DNA of 64,000 nt, taken from contig NZ_SNWM01000001.1 in the NCBI RefSeq assembly GCF_004362245.1, positions 558,001 through 622,000 of the forward strand, read 5' to 3'. The position numbers were made by a program, and so were the translations under genes. The notes under the pieces were generated by a model. That model had not been told where the DNA came from and searched no databases. It saw only the letters and a list, made by a program, of their open reading frames with translations. The stretch is from Pedobacter duraquae. GTDB taxonomy: Bacteria > Bacteroidota > Bacteroidia > Sphingobacteriales > Sphingobacteriaceae. This document shows positions 36,663 to 44,374 of this stretch, one piece after another. The first letter of the stretch is position 1, and each line of letters starts with the position of its first letter.

Positions 36663-38957
36663 ATGAAGCAGTTATCTGCCTTACTCCTATTTCTGCTACT
36701 GTTCGGCTATGCAAATGCGCAGTCTGTTTCTGAGCGCTCCAAAATTGGAGCGCTTAAAAAGGAAATTAACAGCACCGGCTCTGACACAACAAAACTAACT
36801 GCACTTCTACGTATCAGTCATTTATTTTCTGAATCAACGGTACGCTCAGCATCTTTGACCGACAGTGCGTTAGCCTATATCGCCAAAGCAGAACAGCTTA
36901 GTTCAACACAAAAAAACACAGCAGGCCTGGCTAAAAGCTGGCTGATGCGTGCCAGAATCTTTCAGGACCTGAAAAAAGCCGAACAGTCTGAATTGTATGC
37001 GCGCAGAGTGCTGACCATGTATGAGGCGCGGACAAACAACCTTTTGCTTGCAGAGGCATTTGTTATTCTTGGAGATAATCTGCCGGATGGAGAAAAAATG
37101 TCGGCACAAAAAATAGCATACTATCAACGGGCATTAAAGATCTACCAATCAGGTGGTGCAAAGCGGACTGAAGCTGCCACGCTCATCAAACTAAGCAGTA
37201 TCTATCTGATGGGCGGGAAGTATCAGACCATGATCGAACTACTCAACAGGGCCAAAAAACTGTATGATGCCATGCAGTATCCTGAAAAGGAAATGGATCT
37301 GGAATTCCTGTACGAAAGGTTCGTCTATGCATATCTGGGGAAAGATAATTATACCGAGGCGTTAAAGTACGGGCTGCAATCAGTCAGAATTATTGAACGA
37401 AATCACGATACTTCTTTGAAAGCCTTCAAGATATATAATAACGTTGCGCTGTTAAATGGTCTTTTGAAACGATACGACACACAAGCATACTTTCTGAAGA
37501 AAGCATTGCCAATAGCACATCAGCAGGCGATATTGAACAATGATTCGACCATGGTTGCCCAGGTATTGGGAAATCTGGTTTTATCGAAGCTTGCCCAACA
37601 TAAACCGAATGAAGCCATTGCCTTACTACGTAAAATAGGAAATCGCTATCCACAAGGTAATCTGGGATGGAGACATTTTATCAACGTAAATTTTCTGGAA
37701 GCTTATACATTAGCGGGGAAATTCGACCTTGCGAAAGTGTACTACAGCAAGGTATTGAACCAAACGGCTGAGCTGGAGAAGTTTCATTCCCATCAAACCA
37801 CAAACTACAATGTATTGATCAAATATCTGATGGCTACAGGCCAGCAAAAAAAGGCAATTACATTTTTGAAACTCAACGATACCGCCTGCAGAAATAACAG
37901 TCAGATTGATTTTCTCGCTAAAAACTACCTGAATTGGTTTAAAGCCGATTCTCTAAGTGGTAATCTAAAATCTGCCATTACCCATTTCCAATTGTTCAAG
38001 ACAATTTCAGATTCCCTGATCAATACAAAAAAAGCATCTCAACTGGCCGATTTGCAGGTATCCTATCAAACAGAAAAAAAGGATGAAGACATCCGTATCA
38101 AAGCACAACGCATACAGTTGCTACACAAACAGGCACAGTACCAGGAGGTACGTTTACTTCATGAGCAGACAGTAAGGAATGTCAGCATTGCCGGAGGGAT
38201 CATGCTATTGCTGCTCCTGGGTTTGAGTTATAACAGGTACTTATTAAAACAACGGTCAAACCAGGCACTAGAGCTTAGTCAGCAGAGCCTAAATGCCGCT
38301 AACGATGCTCTGCAGATGCTGTTGACTGAAAAAGAGTGGTTATTGAAAGAAATTCACCACCGCGTAAAAAACAACCTGCAAATCGTCATCAGTTTGCTGA
38401 ACACTCAATCCGCATACCTCGATAACGGTGACGCCCTTGACGCTATCAAGAACAGTCAGCACCGCATGCATGCCATGTCGCTCATCCACCAAAAGCTCTA
38501 TCAATCTGATAATCTGGCCAGCATCGATATGTCGCATTATATTAAGGAGCTTGTAGATTATCTGCACGACAGTTTTAGCAGTGATCACCAGATCAGCATG
38601 AGTCTGGATATTGCACCAATAAAGTTGTATGTTTCTCAGGCAGTACCACTGGGATTGATCCTCAATGAGGCGATCAGCAATTCGATAAAATATGCTTTTA
38701 AAAACACAGGCAAGGGAAAGATTGCGATCTCGCTGCAGCCGGTTGGTGAGCAGCAATATCTGATGTGCATTGCCGACAATGGCTCGGGCCTGCCTGAGGG
38801 TTTTGACCTTGAGGAAACCAGTTCCCTGGGGATGAGTCTAATGCGAGGCCTGACAGATCAATTGGAAGGAGAGTTTGCACTACAAGATAAAGATGGCTTA
38901 CGCGTATGTATTACTTTTAAACATGTTGCATTCAACGAGTCTGGAATTAGGGCATAA
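36663..38957 (+). CDS. TPR sensor histidine kinase (HisKA_2 type)
   Basis: This 764-residue kinase has a signal peptide ([20 protein letters not shown]). A periplasmic region of TPR-like helical repeats follows (about 40-440, for example [38 protein letters not shown]). A coiled coil and one membrane helix ([23 protein letters not shown], near 505-527) come next. The HisKA_2 domain has the phospho-His in [23 protein letters not shown], followed by an ATPase with [19 protein letters not shown] and [11 protein letters not shown]. This HWE/HisKA_2 architecture with TPR sensing is common in Bacteroidota. No response regulator is adjacent, so it is an orphan. The start at 36663 gives the signal peptide; an in-frame ATG at 36651 overlaps the previous gene. 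Confidence 0.92.
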   Translation: MKQLSALLLFLLLFGYANAQSVSERSKIGALKKEINSTGSDTTKLTALLRISHLFSESTVRSASLTDSALAYIAKAEQLSSTQKNTAGLAKSWLMRARIFQDLKKAEQSELYARRVLTMYEARTNNLLLAEAFVILGDNLPDGEKMSAQKIAYYQRALKIYQSGGAKRTEAATLIKLSSIYLMGGKYQTMIELLNRAKKLYDAMQYPEKEMDLEFLYERFVYAYLGKDNYTEALKYGLQSVRIIERNHDTSLKAFKIYNNVALLNGLLKRYDTQAYFLKKALPIAHQQAILNNDSTMVAQVLGNLVLSKLAQHKPNEAIALLRKIGNRYPQGNLGWRHFINVNFLEAYTLAGKFDLAKVYYSKVLNQTAELEKFHSHQTTNYNVLIKYLMATGQQKKAITFLKLNDTACRNNSQIDFLAKNYLNWFKADSLSGNLKSAITHFQLFKTISDSLINTKKASQLADLQVSYQTEKKDEDIRIKAQRIQLLHKQAQYQEVRLLHEQTVRNVSIAGGIMLLLLLGLSYNRYLLKQRSNQALELSQQSLNAANDALQMLLTEKEWLLKEIHHRVKNNLQIVISLLNTQSAYLDNGDALDAIKNSQHRMHAMSLIHQKLYQSDNLASIDMSHYIKELVDYLHDSFSSDHQISMSLDIAPIKLYVSQAVPLGLILNEAISNSIKYAFKNTGKGKIAISLQPVGEQQYLMCIADNGSGLPEGFDLEETSSLGMSLMRGLTDQLEGEFALQDKDGLRVCITFKHVAFNESGIRA

Positions 38958-38985
38958 AAAGCACCCCGGGGCAGGGATGCTTTTT
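38955..38985. terminator. Bidirectional terminator between convergent genes
   Basis: AAAAAGCACCCC pairs with GGGATGCTTTTT apart from one C/A mismatch in the stem. The flanking A and T runs let it work for the kinase on plus and the hydrolase on minus. Confidence 0.75.
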
Positions 38986-38994
38986 AGAAATAGC

Positions 38995-39825
38995 TTATTT
39001 GGCAGTCTTTATCAAAATCGTTGTAACAGCATCTGGCATAGATAAGAATGGACAGTGACCGCTTTTCAGTTTATACACTTCTGTAATTCCATGTGCGCGG
39101 ATCATCTGATTTTGCAGATCCACTCCTATCCCGTTATCCAATAAAGTGGATAGATATGCTTTCGGTACCTTCCCGAAACGTTCAGCGGTAAGCATTACAG
39201 GATTCGAAAACGGATGGGCAGGCTCCGAACGATACCTTTCCAGAATCATTTTTCTTATGCGATCAGGGGCATCCTGGCAAAAAATATGAGTAACCTGGTC
39301 TAGCTTCACATCAAATAAGGTATTGTCTGCGGAAGCAACAAGTGAAGCGCCCAGCAATGATTGTTTATCCAGCATAGAGATGGCGTAAGCAGACTGGCCA
39401 CTCGTTGGCACATAGGCGGCGATGTAAACTAACTTCTCTATTTTATCCGGAATCTGTTCTGCAACCCCGGAGATGATCATTCCAGCCATACTATGCCCCA
39501 CCAGAATTACTTTTCCCTTTGTGTTATTAACGGTATGAACAACTTTTGTGATGTAGCTGTCCATGGTGATATCAGCAGCAGGTGTTTGATCTGTACCATG
39601 TCCTGGTAACTGAACGGTGATTACACGTTGCCCTTTTTTCTCTAACTGGTCTTTAACCATTTTCCATGCGTAGGGAGCTGCCCAGGCACCGTGCACCAGC
39701 ACATAAGTGTTGACAGGTGTTTTTTTCTGTGCCACTGTTTTTGCTTGAACGGCAATAGTGCTAACGAGCAATACCGCCAATACCATGAAGGCATTGATTG
39801 ATTTTAAGGTGTTTATCTTTTTCAT
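38995..39825 (-). CDS. Alpha/beta hydrolase, secreted
   Basis: This is a 276-residue enzyme with a signal peptide ending at VQAK. It has the oxyanion-loop motif VLVHGAWAAPYAW, the nucleophile elbow GHSMAG (Ser near residue 113), YIAAYVPTSGQS, and a likely catalytic His in KSGHCPFLSMPD at the C-terminus. This pattern is that of the EstA/hydroxynitrile-lyase-like branch (AB_hydrolase_6), which hydrolyses esters. The substrate is not predictable. It is a single-gene unit, convergent with the kinase gene across a shared terminator. Confidence 0.88.
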   Translation of the reverse strand: MKKINTLKSINAFMVLAVLLVSTIAVQAKTVAQKKTPVNTYVLVHGAWAAPYAWKMVKDQLEKKGQRVITVQLPGHGTDQTPAADITMDSYITKVVHTVNNTKGKVILVGHSMAGMIISGVAEQIPDKIEKLVYIAAYVPTSGQSAYAISMLDKQSLLGASLVASADNTLFDVKLDQVTHIFCQDAPDRIRKMILERYRSEPAHPFSNPVMLTAERFGKVPKAYLSTLLDNGIGVDLQNQMIRAHGITEVYKLKSGHCPFLSMPDAVTTILIKTAK

Positions 39826-40002
39826 GTTGTTGTTTTTTAATTCAGCAAAACTTAAGCAGATAAAATGCCGGGGCTCAAAAAACTAACAATCAGCCAATTA
39901 GCAAAATAACAACATTTAAAGTGTAGCGATATGTAGTGATTTCATGTCTTCTTAAACAATTTTAGCAGCCCGATCGTTAAACCCACATCTAAAACAAAAA
40001 CC

Positions 40003-40284
40003 ATGGAAAACAAGAAAGAACAAGAAATGGAACAAGATGAGATCGTAAATCTTGAGCAGTTCCAGGTGGGAAGAGCCCCTGAAGAAGAGAAACAACATGA
40101 TGAGGAAGACGACAGCGATTATACTGAAGATGAGGTAGAATTTGCTGATGGCGAAGGGACGCAACTTGAAGAAGAATTTGCTGCTGATGATGACTTCGAA
40201 GATCTAGAAGATGATGATCTTGATACAGATGATTTACCTGAAGACGACTCATTAGTTGAGGAAGATGATGAGGAAGAAATTTAA
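40003..40284 (+). CDS. Small, extremely acidic protein of unknown function
   Basis: This 93-residue protein has 47 Asp or Glu residues and only a few basic ones near the start. It has no signal peptide, membrane segment or Cys. The sequence begins MENKKEQEMEQDEIVNLEQF and then turns into acidic runs, ending EEDDEEEI. It is probably disordered. Such proteins can mimic DNA, buffer cations or act as chaperones, but none of this can be read here. The strong terminator immediately after it and its own promoter space support a real gene. Confidence 0.75.
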   Translation: MENKKEQEMEQDEIVNLEQFQVGRAPEEEKQHDEEDDSDYTEDEVEFADGEGTQLEEEFAADDDFEDLEDDDLDTDDLPEDDSLVEEDDEEEI

Positions 40285-40300
40285 TTCTTCGTCCTACTCG

Positions 40301-40350
40301 ATGAACAAAGGGGATAATTAGCAGATTATCCCCTTTGTTCATTATTCTTT
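40301..40350 (+). terminator. Strong terminator with 18-bp perfect stem
   Basis: ATGAACAAAGGGGATAAT (40301-40318) and ATTATCCCCTTTGTTCAT (40325-40342) form a perfect 18-bp stem with a six-base loop, followed by TATTCTTTTTAG. It ends the acidic-protein transcript. Confidence 0.88.
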
Positions 40351-40390
40351 TTAGAAAACTTTGGACTTCCATAAATGTTATGTTGTTATC

Positions 40391-40831
40391 ATGGGAAAAA
40401 TTAAAAATATCATAGCGGGATTTGCCGGCGCCGTAGCAATGAATGTTCTTCACGAAGCGCTTAAAAACAAAAGCAATAAAACACCACGAATAGATCTGTT
40501 AGGTGAAGAAGCGTTGAATAAGGGCCTTGGTTTGGTTGGTGAGCATATTGATGACGAAAAAACTTTGTACCGTGCTACCTTAGTTGGCGACCTGATCAGC
40601 AACACCGTTTACTATAGCTTAATTGGTTCAGGAAAACAAAAGTATATTTGGGCAAAAGTATTCTTCTTTGGCCTTTCTGCAGGTATTGGCGCGATTACCT
40701 TACCAGAACCTATGGGACTTAGGCCTGAGCCCGTAGCGGAAAATAATGAAAAGAAAGTGCTTACCATTGGCTATTATCTGTTTGGCGCCATCGTTACAGG
40801 CCTGCTTGTGAAGGCAATGAAAACCAAGTAG
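40391..40831 (+). CDS. Hypothetical small membrane protein
   Basis: This 146-residue protein begins MGKIKNIIAGFAGAVAMNVLHEALKNK, and the start ATG at 40391 is preferred over an upstream one. It has three or four hydrophobic stretches, including YIWAKVFFFGLSAGIGAITLPEPMGL and YLFGAIVTGLLVKAMK. I recognise the pattern from hypothetical proteins of related bacteria but cannot name a function. It lies between the acidic protein and a DUF5808 protein, and all three have separate spacing rather than tight coupling. Confidence 0.8.
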   Translation: MGKIKNIIAGFAGAVAMNVLHEALKNKSNKTPRIDLLGEEALNKGLGLVGEHIDDEKTLYRATLVGDLISNTVYYSLIGSGKQKYIWAKVFFFGLSAGIGAITLPEPMGLRPEPVAENNEKKVLTIGYYLFGAIVTGLLVKAMKTK

Positions 40832-40877
40832 TCCATTATTAGATTGTTTCGTTACTTTAGCTCAATAATTAAGCCCC

Positions 40878-41075
40878 ATGCAAGATTTTAATGAGCCCAC
40901 CCAGGATCCGTCAAACTATAAGTATGGTGTGATTTACTTCAACAGAAACGATCGCCGGGCAATCGTCCCAAAAATGAACCAGGGAATGGGTTTAACACTC
41001 AATTTTGCGAGAATAGAAAGCTATCTGCTCATCGCACTTTTGATAGCGGTTTCAGCCTGGGCATTTAAAAATTAG
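40878..41075 (+). CDS. DUF5808-like small membrane protein
   Basis: This 65-residue protein contains the motif DPSNYKYGVIYFNRNDRRAIVPKMNQGMGLTLNFARIESY. The order (DPxNYKxGxxYxNxxDxRxxVPK, then GxTLNFA) fits DUF5808. A single C-terminal helix LLIALLIAVSAWAF anchors it in the membrane. The same module is often found at the end of larger membrane proteins. Function unknown. Confidence 0.78.
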   Translation: MQDFNEPTQDPSNYKYGVIYFNRNDRRAIVPKMNQGMGLTLNFARIESYLLIALLIAVSAWAFKN

Positions 41076-41347
41076 GATCTTAAATTTTTAACGTCTACCT
41101 ATATCTTTTATAAGAATAATGCTCCGCAGCGCCAGCAGCTGCCCCTCAACGGATTCTTCTTTTTCCAGATAACAATCCAGATTTCCTGATCCACTGATGA
41201 TGCTTCCTGTGCTGATTCAAATTTACGCTATCTTTAAGCAGTAAAAACGGCTTTCAAAAAAAATATCTGTGACGTGATGCAACATTTTAAATGAGGCTGC
41301 GACTTCAAGATAGAAACGCAGTAAAGAACTAAATTAAACGCCCGGAA
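41076..41347. other. Intergenic region, no gene identified
   Basis: This 272-base stretch separates the DUF5808 gene from the sigma factor gene. A minus-strand frame reading GNLDCYLEKEESVEGQLLALRSIILIKDIGRR looks protein-like but has no plausible start codon. A TATCTTTA element about 100 bases before the sigma gene may belong to its promoter. Nothing else could be assigned. Confidence 0.4.
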
Positions 41348-41908
41348 TTGCAGCTTACAAAAAAGATAACTGATCAGGAATTGATAGAGATGTGCCTTAA
41401 AGGCAAAGATTTCGGGTATACTGAATTGTACAATAGGTATGCCAGGGGAATTTACAACTCCATCAGTAGGATTGTTTCCCACACAGCAGAAGCAGAAGAT
41501 ATCCTTCAGGACACCTTTTGCCTGATATTTGGAGACATGAAAAAGCTGCAAGGGGTGTCAAGTGTTGAGGGCTGGGTACGGCGGGTAGCAATTAACAAGT
41601 CTATCTCTCATCTGCGAAGGCAAAAGATAACCTTCACCGATCTGGGAGAAACAGAGATTGCAGACGACGAGCAGCAAACGGCAGATGAGAATGATATTTT
41701 CGATTGTCGAGTCGAAGATGTCAGAAAAAGCATCGAAGCGCTTCCACCAGGTTACAAAACGATTATCAATCTGTACCTGTTTGAAAAGCTGTCCCAGGAA
41801 GAAATTGCAGGGATGCTCGGACTCTCCCACAGCACAGTAAGAACACAATACCATAGAGCAAAAAACAAAATATTGTTATCACTAAAAGACAAGAGTTATT
41901 ATGAATGA
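41348..41908 (+). CDS. ECF-type RNA polymerase sigma factor
   Basis: This 186-residue sigma-70 family protein has region 2 at about 20-85 (TELYNRYARGIYNSISRIVSHTAEAEDILQDTFCLIF). Region 4 lies at about 125-185 (IEALPPGYKTIINLYLFEKLSQEEIAGMLGLSHSTVRTQYHRAKNKIL). It directs polymerase to a small regulon. The start used is TTG at 41348, since the first ATG is inside region 2 (MCLKGKDF). The downstream gene overlaps by eight bases and encodes a membrane-anchored protein in the anti-sigma position. It probably controls this five-gene operon. Confidence 0.93.
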   Translation: MQLTKKITDQELIEMCLKGKDFGYTELYNRYARGIYNSISRIVSHTAEAEDILQDTFCLIFGDMKKLQGVSSVEGWVRRVAINKSISHLRRQKITFTDLGETEIADDEQQTADENDIFDCRVEDVRKSIEALPPGYKTIINLYLFEKLSQEEIAGMLGLSHSTVRTQYHRAKNKILLSLKDKSYYE

Positions 41909-42686
41909 TCCGATAAAAGACTTCGTGGAAAAGAACAGAGCGGAATTTGATCATCTCGAAGCCCCTGTTTTAAAACTAGATCAGCTGAAACCAAGATTTC
42001 AGGCTGCTCCGGAAGTGAGAAAAAAAAGTTTTTTGATAACTAACGGAAGCAAATGGCTGGTGGCGGCTTCGGTACTGGTGACTGTGACTTGCCTATGGTT
42101 GTTTTTCTTCAATGATACAGCTGTAAAACCGGCATCACAACTTGCACAGCAACCGGTAAAAGAAGCTACTAAACAAAATGATACTACAGGAACGACAAAA
42201 ACACCAGACGTTGTAGCTACAACAGAAACAGTTCCGGTAGCATTTGCCAGCAACCGTAAAGCAGGGCCCAGGAAGCCTAATACAAGTGCAGCTACCCAGG
42301 ATCTGTATGCCGGACTTCAGGACAGCACCTCGGCAAGTACCAGGCTGATGGCAATACTGGAAATGGAAAAAACTGGCAGGGTAGACAACCGTGTAATGGA
42401 TATGTTAGCGCTAACATTGAACAACGACGGCAATACCAATGTCAGACTCGCAGCGCTGAGCCTGATGCAGAAATATAGTGATGATGGACATGTTTCGGCC
42501 TTGTTAGTCAGCTCACTAAATAAACAGAACGACCCTATTGTACAATTAGGCCTGGTAAGCCTTTTAGGAAAAAAGAAAAATTTAAAAATCGACGACAAGC
42601 TTAAGTCACTTGCCGATGGCCCCGATACCTTTGCTGCAGTCAGAGACGAGGCCTACAGCATACTTCTCAATCAAAATAAGTTATAA
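41901..42686 (+). CDS. Membrane-anchored anti-sigma-like protein with HEAT-type repeats
   Basis: This 261-residue protein has a short cytoplasmic N-terminus (1-45), one membrane helix (WLVAASVLVTVTCLWLFFF, about 52-70), a Thr/Ala-rich linker, and a C-terminal helical domain (about 150-258). That domain contains HEAT-like repeats: RVDNRVMDMLALTLNNDGNTNVRLAALSLMQKYSDDGHVSALLVSSL. Its overlap with the sigma gene suggests anti-sigma function, but I see no zinc-binding anti-sigma motif (HxxxCxxC). The HEAT repeats may sense an envelope signal. Confidence 0.78.
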   Translation: MNDPIKDFVEKNRAEFDHLEAPVLKLDQLKPRFQAAPEVRKKSFLITNGSKWLVAASVLVTVTCLWLFFFNDTAVKPASQLAQQPVKEATKQNDTTGTTKTPDVVATTETVPVAFASNRKAGPRKPNTSAATQDLYAGLQDSTSASTRLMAILEMEKTGRVDNRVMDMLALTLNNDGNTNVRLAALSLMQKYSDDGHVSALLVSSLNKQNDPIVQLGLVSLLGKKKNLKIDDKLKSLADGPDTFAAVRDEAYSILLNQNKL

Positions 42687-42706
42687 TCAAATTCAAAAAA
42701 AGAAAT

Positions 42707-43564
42707 ATGAAAAAGCAATTTATAGTACTGTTTTCCCTTTTAACAATCGCTACCTCGGTATTTGCACAGAAAGAATACAAAGTAGCTAAAACATCCGGCA
42801 CACTGAAGTTAAATATCTCAGGCGCAATTATAGAAGGATATACAGGCAACGAAATTATCTTCTCCTCTCCACAAGTTGAGAAAGAATCTGTAGATGAGCG
42901 TGCAAAAGGCCTTCGCGCAATTAACGGGTCAGGATTTACAGACAACAGCGGACTGGGATTCGATGTGTCTACGCAAGGGGATGAAGTGACTGTTAACAAT
43001 GTTACCAGAGACAGATCTTCAATCTTAACGATCAAAGTACCCCAAAACATCAAGATCATTTTCAATAATTCAAGCAGTGTAAATCAGTCTGAAGTGATCC
43101 TTAAAAATTTAAAAAACGAAATTGAGGTGTCTACAAGCTACAATAAAATCAAGCTGGAGAACAACACCGGACCAATGAACGTAAAAACACTTTACGGATC
43201 TATTGATGCCATCTTTGCAGGTGAAATTAAAGGCCCCGTTTCCATCGTATCCGTATATGGTTATGTTGATGTATCACTTCCTGCAACTACAAAAGCAAAT
43301 GTTGAAATCTCTACCAGCTACGGAAAGTTATATGCTGCAGAAAGTCTTAAAATCGCAATTGAAAAAAATACAGCCGAAAAAAGTGAAACCGGATCAGGCG
43401 CCTATATTAATTATTCAACCGCTGCTACCGGACAGACTGCATTCACAATCAACAACCTGGCTGGTGTTCGTAATTCAGACAGCATCAAAGGAAAAATCAA
43501 TGGTGGCGGTGCCGATTTAATTCTTAAATCGAGCTATAAAAATGTCTACCTGAGAGAAAAATAG
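42707..43564 (+). CDS. DUF4097-family periplasmic protein
   Basis: This 285-residue protein has a signal peptide (MKKQFIVLFSLLTIATSVFAQ). It shows the DUF4097 parallel-beta pattern of short repeated strands: IEVSTSYNKIKLENNTGPMNVKTLYGSIDAIFAGEIKGPVSIVSVYGYVDVSLPA. The family is widely linked to ECF sigma operons but has no fixed function; an envelope-structural or adhesin-like role is usual in its descriptions. It starts 21 bases after the anti-sigma-like gene, and a second DUF4097 gene follows. Confidence 0.82.
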   Translation: MKKQFIVLFSLLTIATSVFAQKEYKVAKTSGTLKLNISGAIIEGYTGNEIIFSSPQVEKESVDERAKGLRAINGSGFTDNSGLGFDVSTQGDEVTVNNVTRDRSSILTIKVPQNIKIIFNNSSSVNQSEVILKNLKNEIEVSTSYNKIKLENNTGPMNVKTLYGSIDAIFAGEIKGPVSIVSVYGYVDVSLPATTKANVEISTSYGKLYAAESLKIAIEKNTAEKSETGSGAYINYSTAATGQTAFTINNLAGVRNSDSIKGKINGGGADLILKSSYKNVYLREK

Positions 43565-43602
43565 CCCCAATAGTCCAACCGACGGCTTCTTAACCAATCT
43601 AT

Positions 43603-44334
43603 ATGAAATCATTAGTATTGTGGCTCTTTATAGCCATTGGGCCATGCCTTGCCTTAGCCCAGACAAAAATCAACAAATCATACCCGGTAACAAAAGGGCA
43701 GACTGTAGACCTTCATTTTGACTATCCAAAGATCGTTCATATCAGCACCTGGGAGGGCAACGAAATCGTTGTCGAGGCCACAGTAAAGATCAACAACGGC
43801 GAAAGTGACCGCGCTTTTACTTTAACAGAAAGCACGTCTGGCGACAAAATTTCCATATCCAACAAACTGGATATGGACATGATCCCTGATAGTTATTACA
43901 TCCTGGATAAAGGCATCAAAACACGGTTTACTTCAAAGCAGGACCTTAATGCTTATGTAGCACAACAAGGCAGCAACAGCGTATCAACCTACCAACAGCG
44001 CGATATAGAAGTAACCATCAATGTTAAAATACCAAATGGAATGACTACAGAAATTATGTCTACCTATGGGATTGTTGAAGTTGGAACGTTCAATGCCCCG
44101 ATTAAGGTGGATGCAAGATATGGCGGCATAGATGCAAGTGTGGCTGAAAAATCAGTTGGCAAGCTGCAACTCACAACGAGATATGGAAAGATCTTTACGA
44201 ACCTGGCGCTCCAGCCAACCGAAAAAATCCAAAAAGACTTCTTTACCTCCATTACAGCAGCGCCTGGCACCGGGCCCAGCTACGACTTCAGTTCTACTTA
44301 CGGCAACATCTATCTCCGCAGTTCCGTAAAATAA
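43603..44334 (+). CDS. DUF4097-family periplasmic protein (second copy)
   Basis: This 243-residue protein has a signal peptide (ending CLALAQ). The same repeated strand pattern as its neighbour follows: VDLHFDYPKIVHISTWEGNEIVVEATVKI and, later, IMSTYGIVEVGTFNAPIKVDARYGGIDASVAEKSVGKLQLTTRYGKIFT. The two are paralogous in design but diverged in sequence. It lies between the first DUF4097 gene and the TonB-type outer-membrane protein, and all belong to the sigma operon. Confidence 0.82.
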   Translation: MKSLVLWLFIAIGPCLALAQTKINKSYPVTKGQTVDLHFDYPKIVHISTWEGNEIVVEATVKINNGESDRAFTLTESTSGDKISISNKLDMDMIPDSYYILDKGIKTRFTSKQDLNAYVAQQGSNSVSTYQQRDIEVTINVKIPNGMTTEIMSTYGIVEVGTFNAPIKVDARYGGIDASVAEKSVGKLQLTTRYGKIFTNLALQPTEKIQKDFFTSITAAPGTGPSYDFSSTYGNIYLRSSVK

Positions 44335-44374
44335 ACAAGCTGTAAATTTCTTAACCCTTACCCCCTCTCCAGTT

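Noticed and set aside
39989..40453. Minus-strand frame (154 codons) opposite to the acidic protein
   Set aside because: The His- and Leu-rich product is a mirror of the acidic codons, and it crosses the strong terminator.
41076..41240. Minus-strand protein-like stretch ending LIKDIGRR
   Set aside because: It has no usable start codon and no recognisable family; it may be a remnant but cannot be supported.
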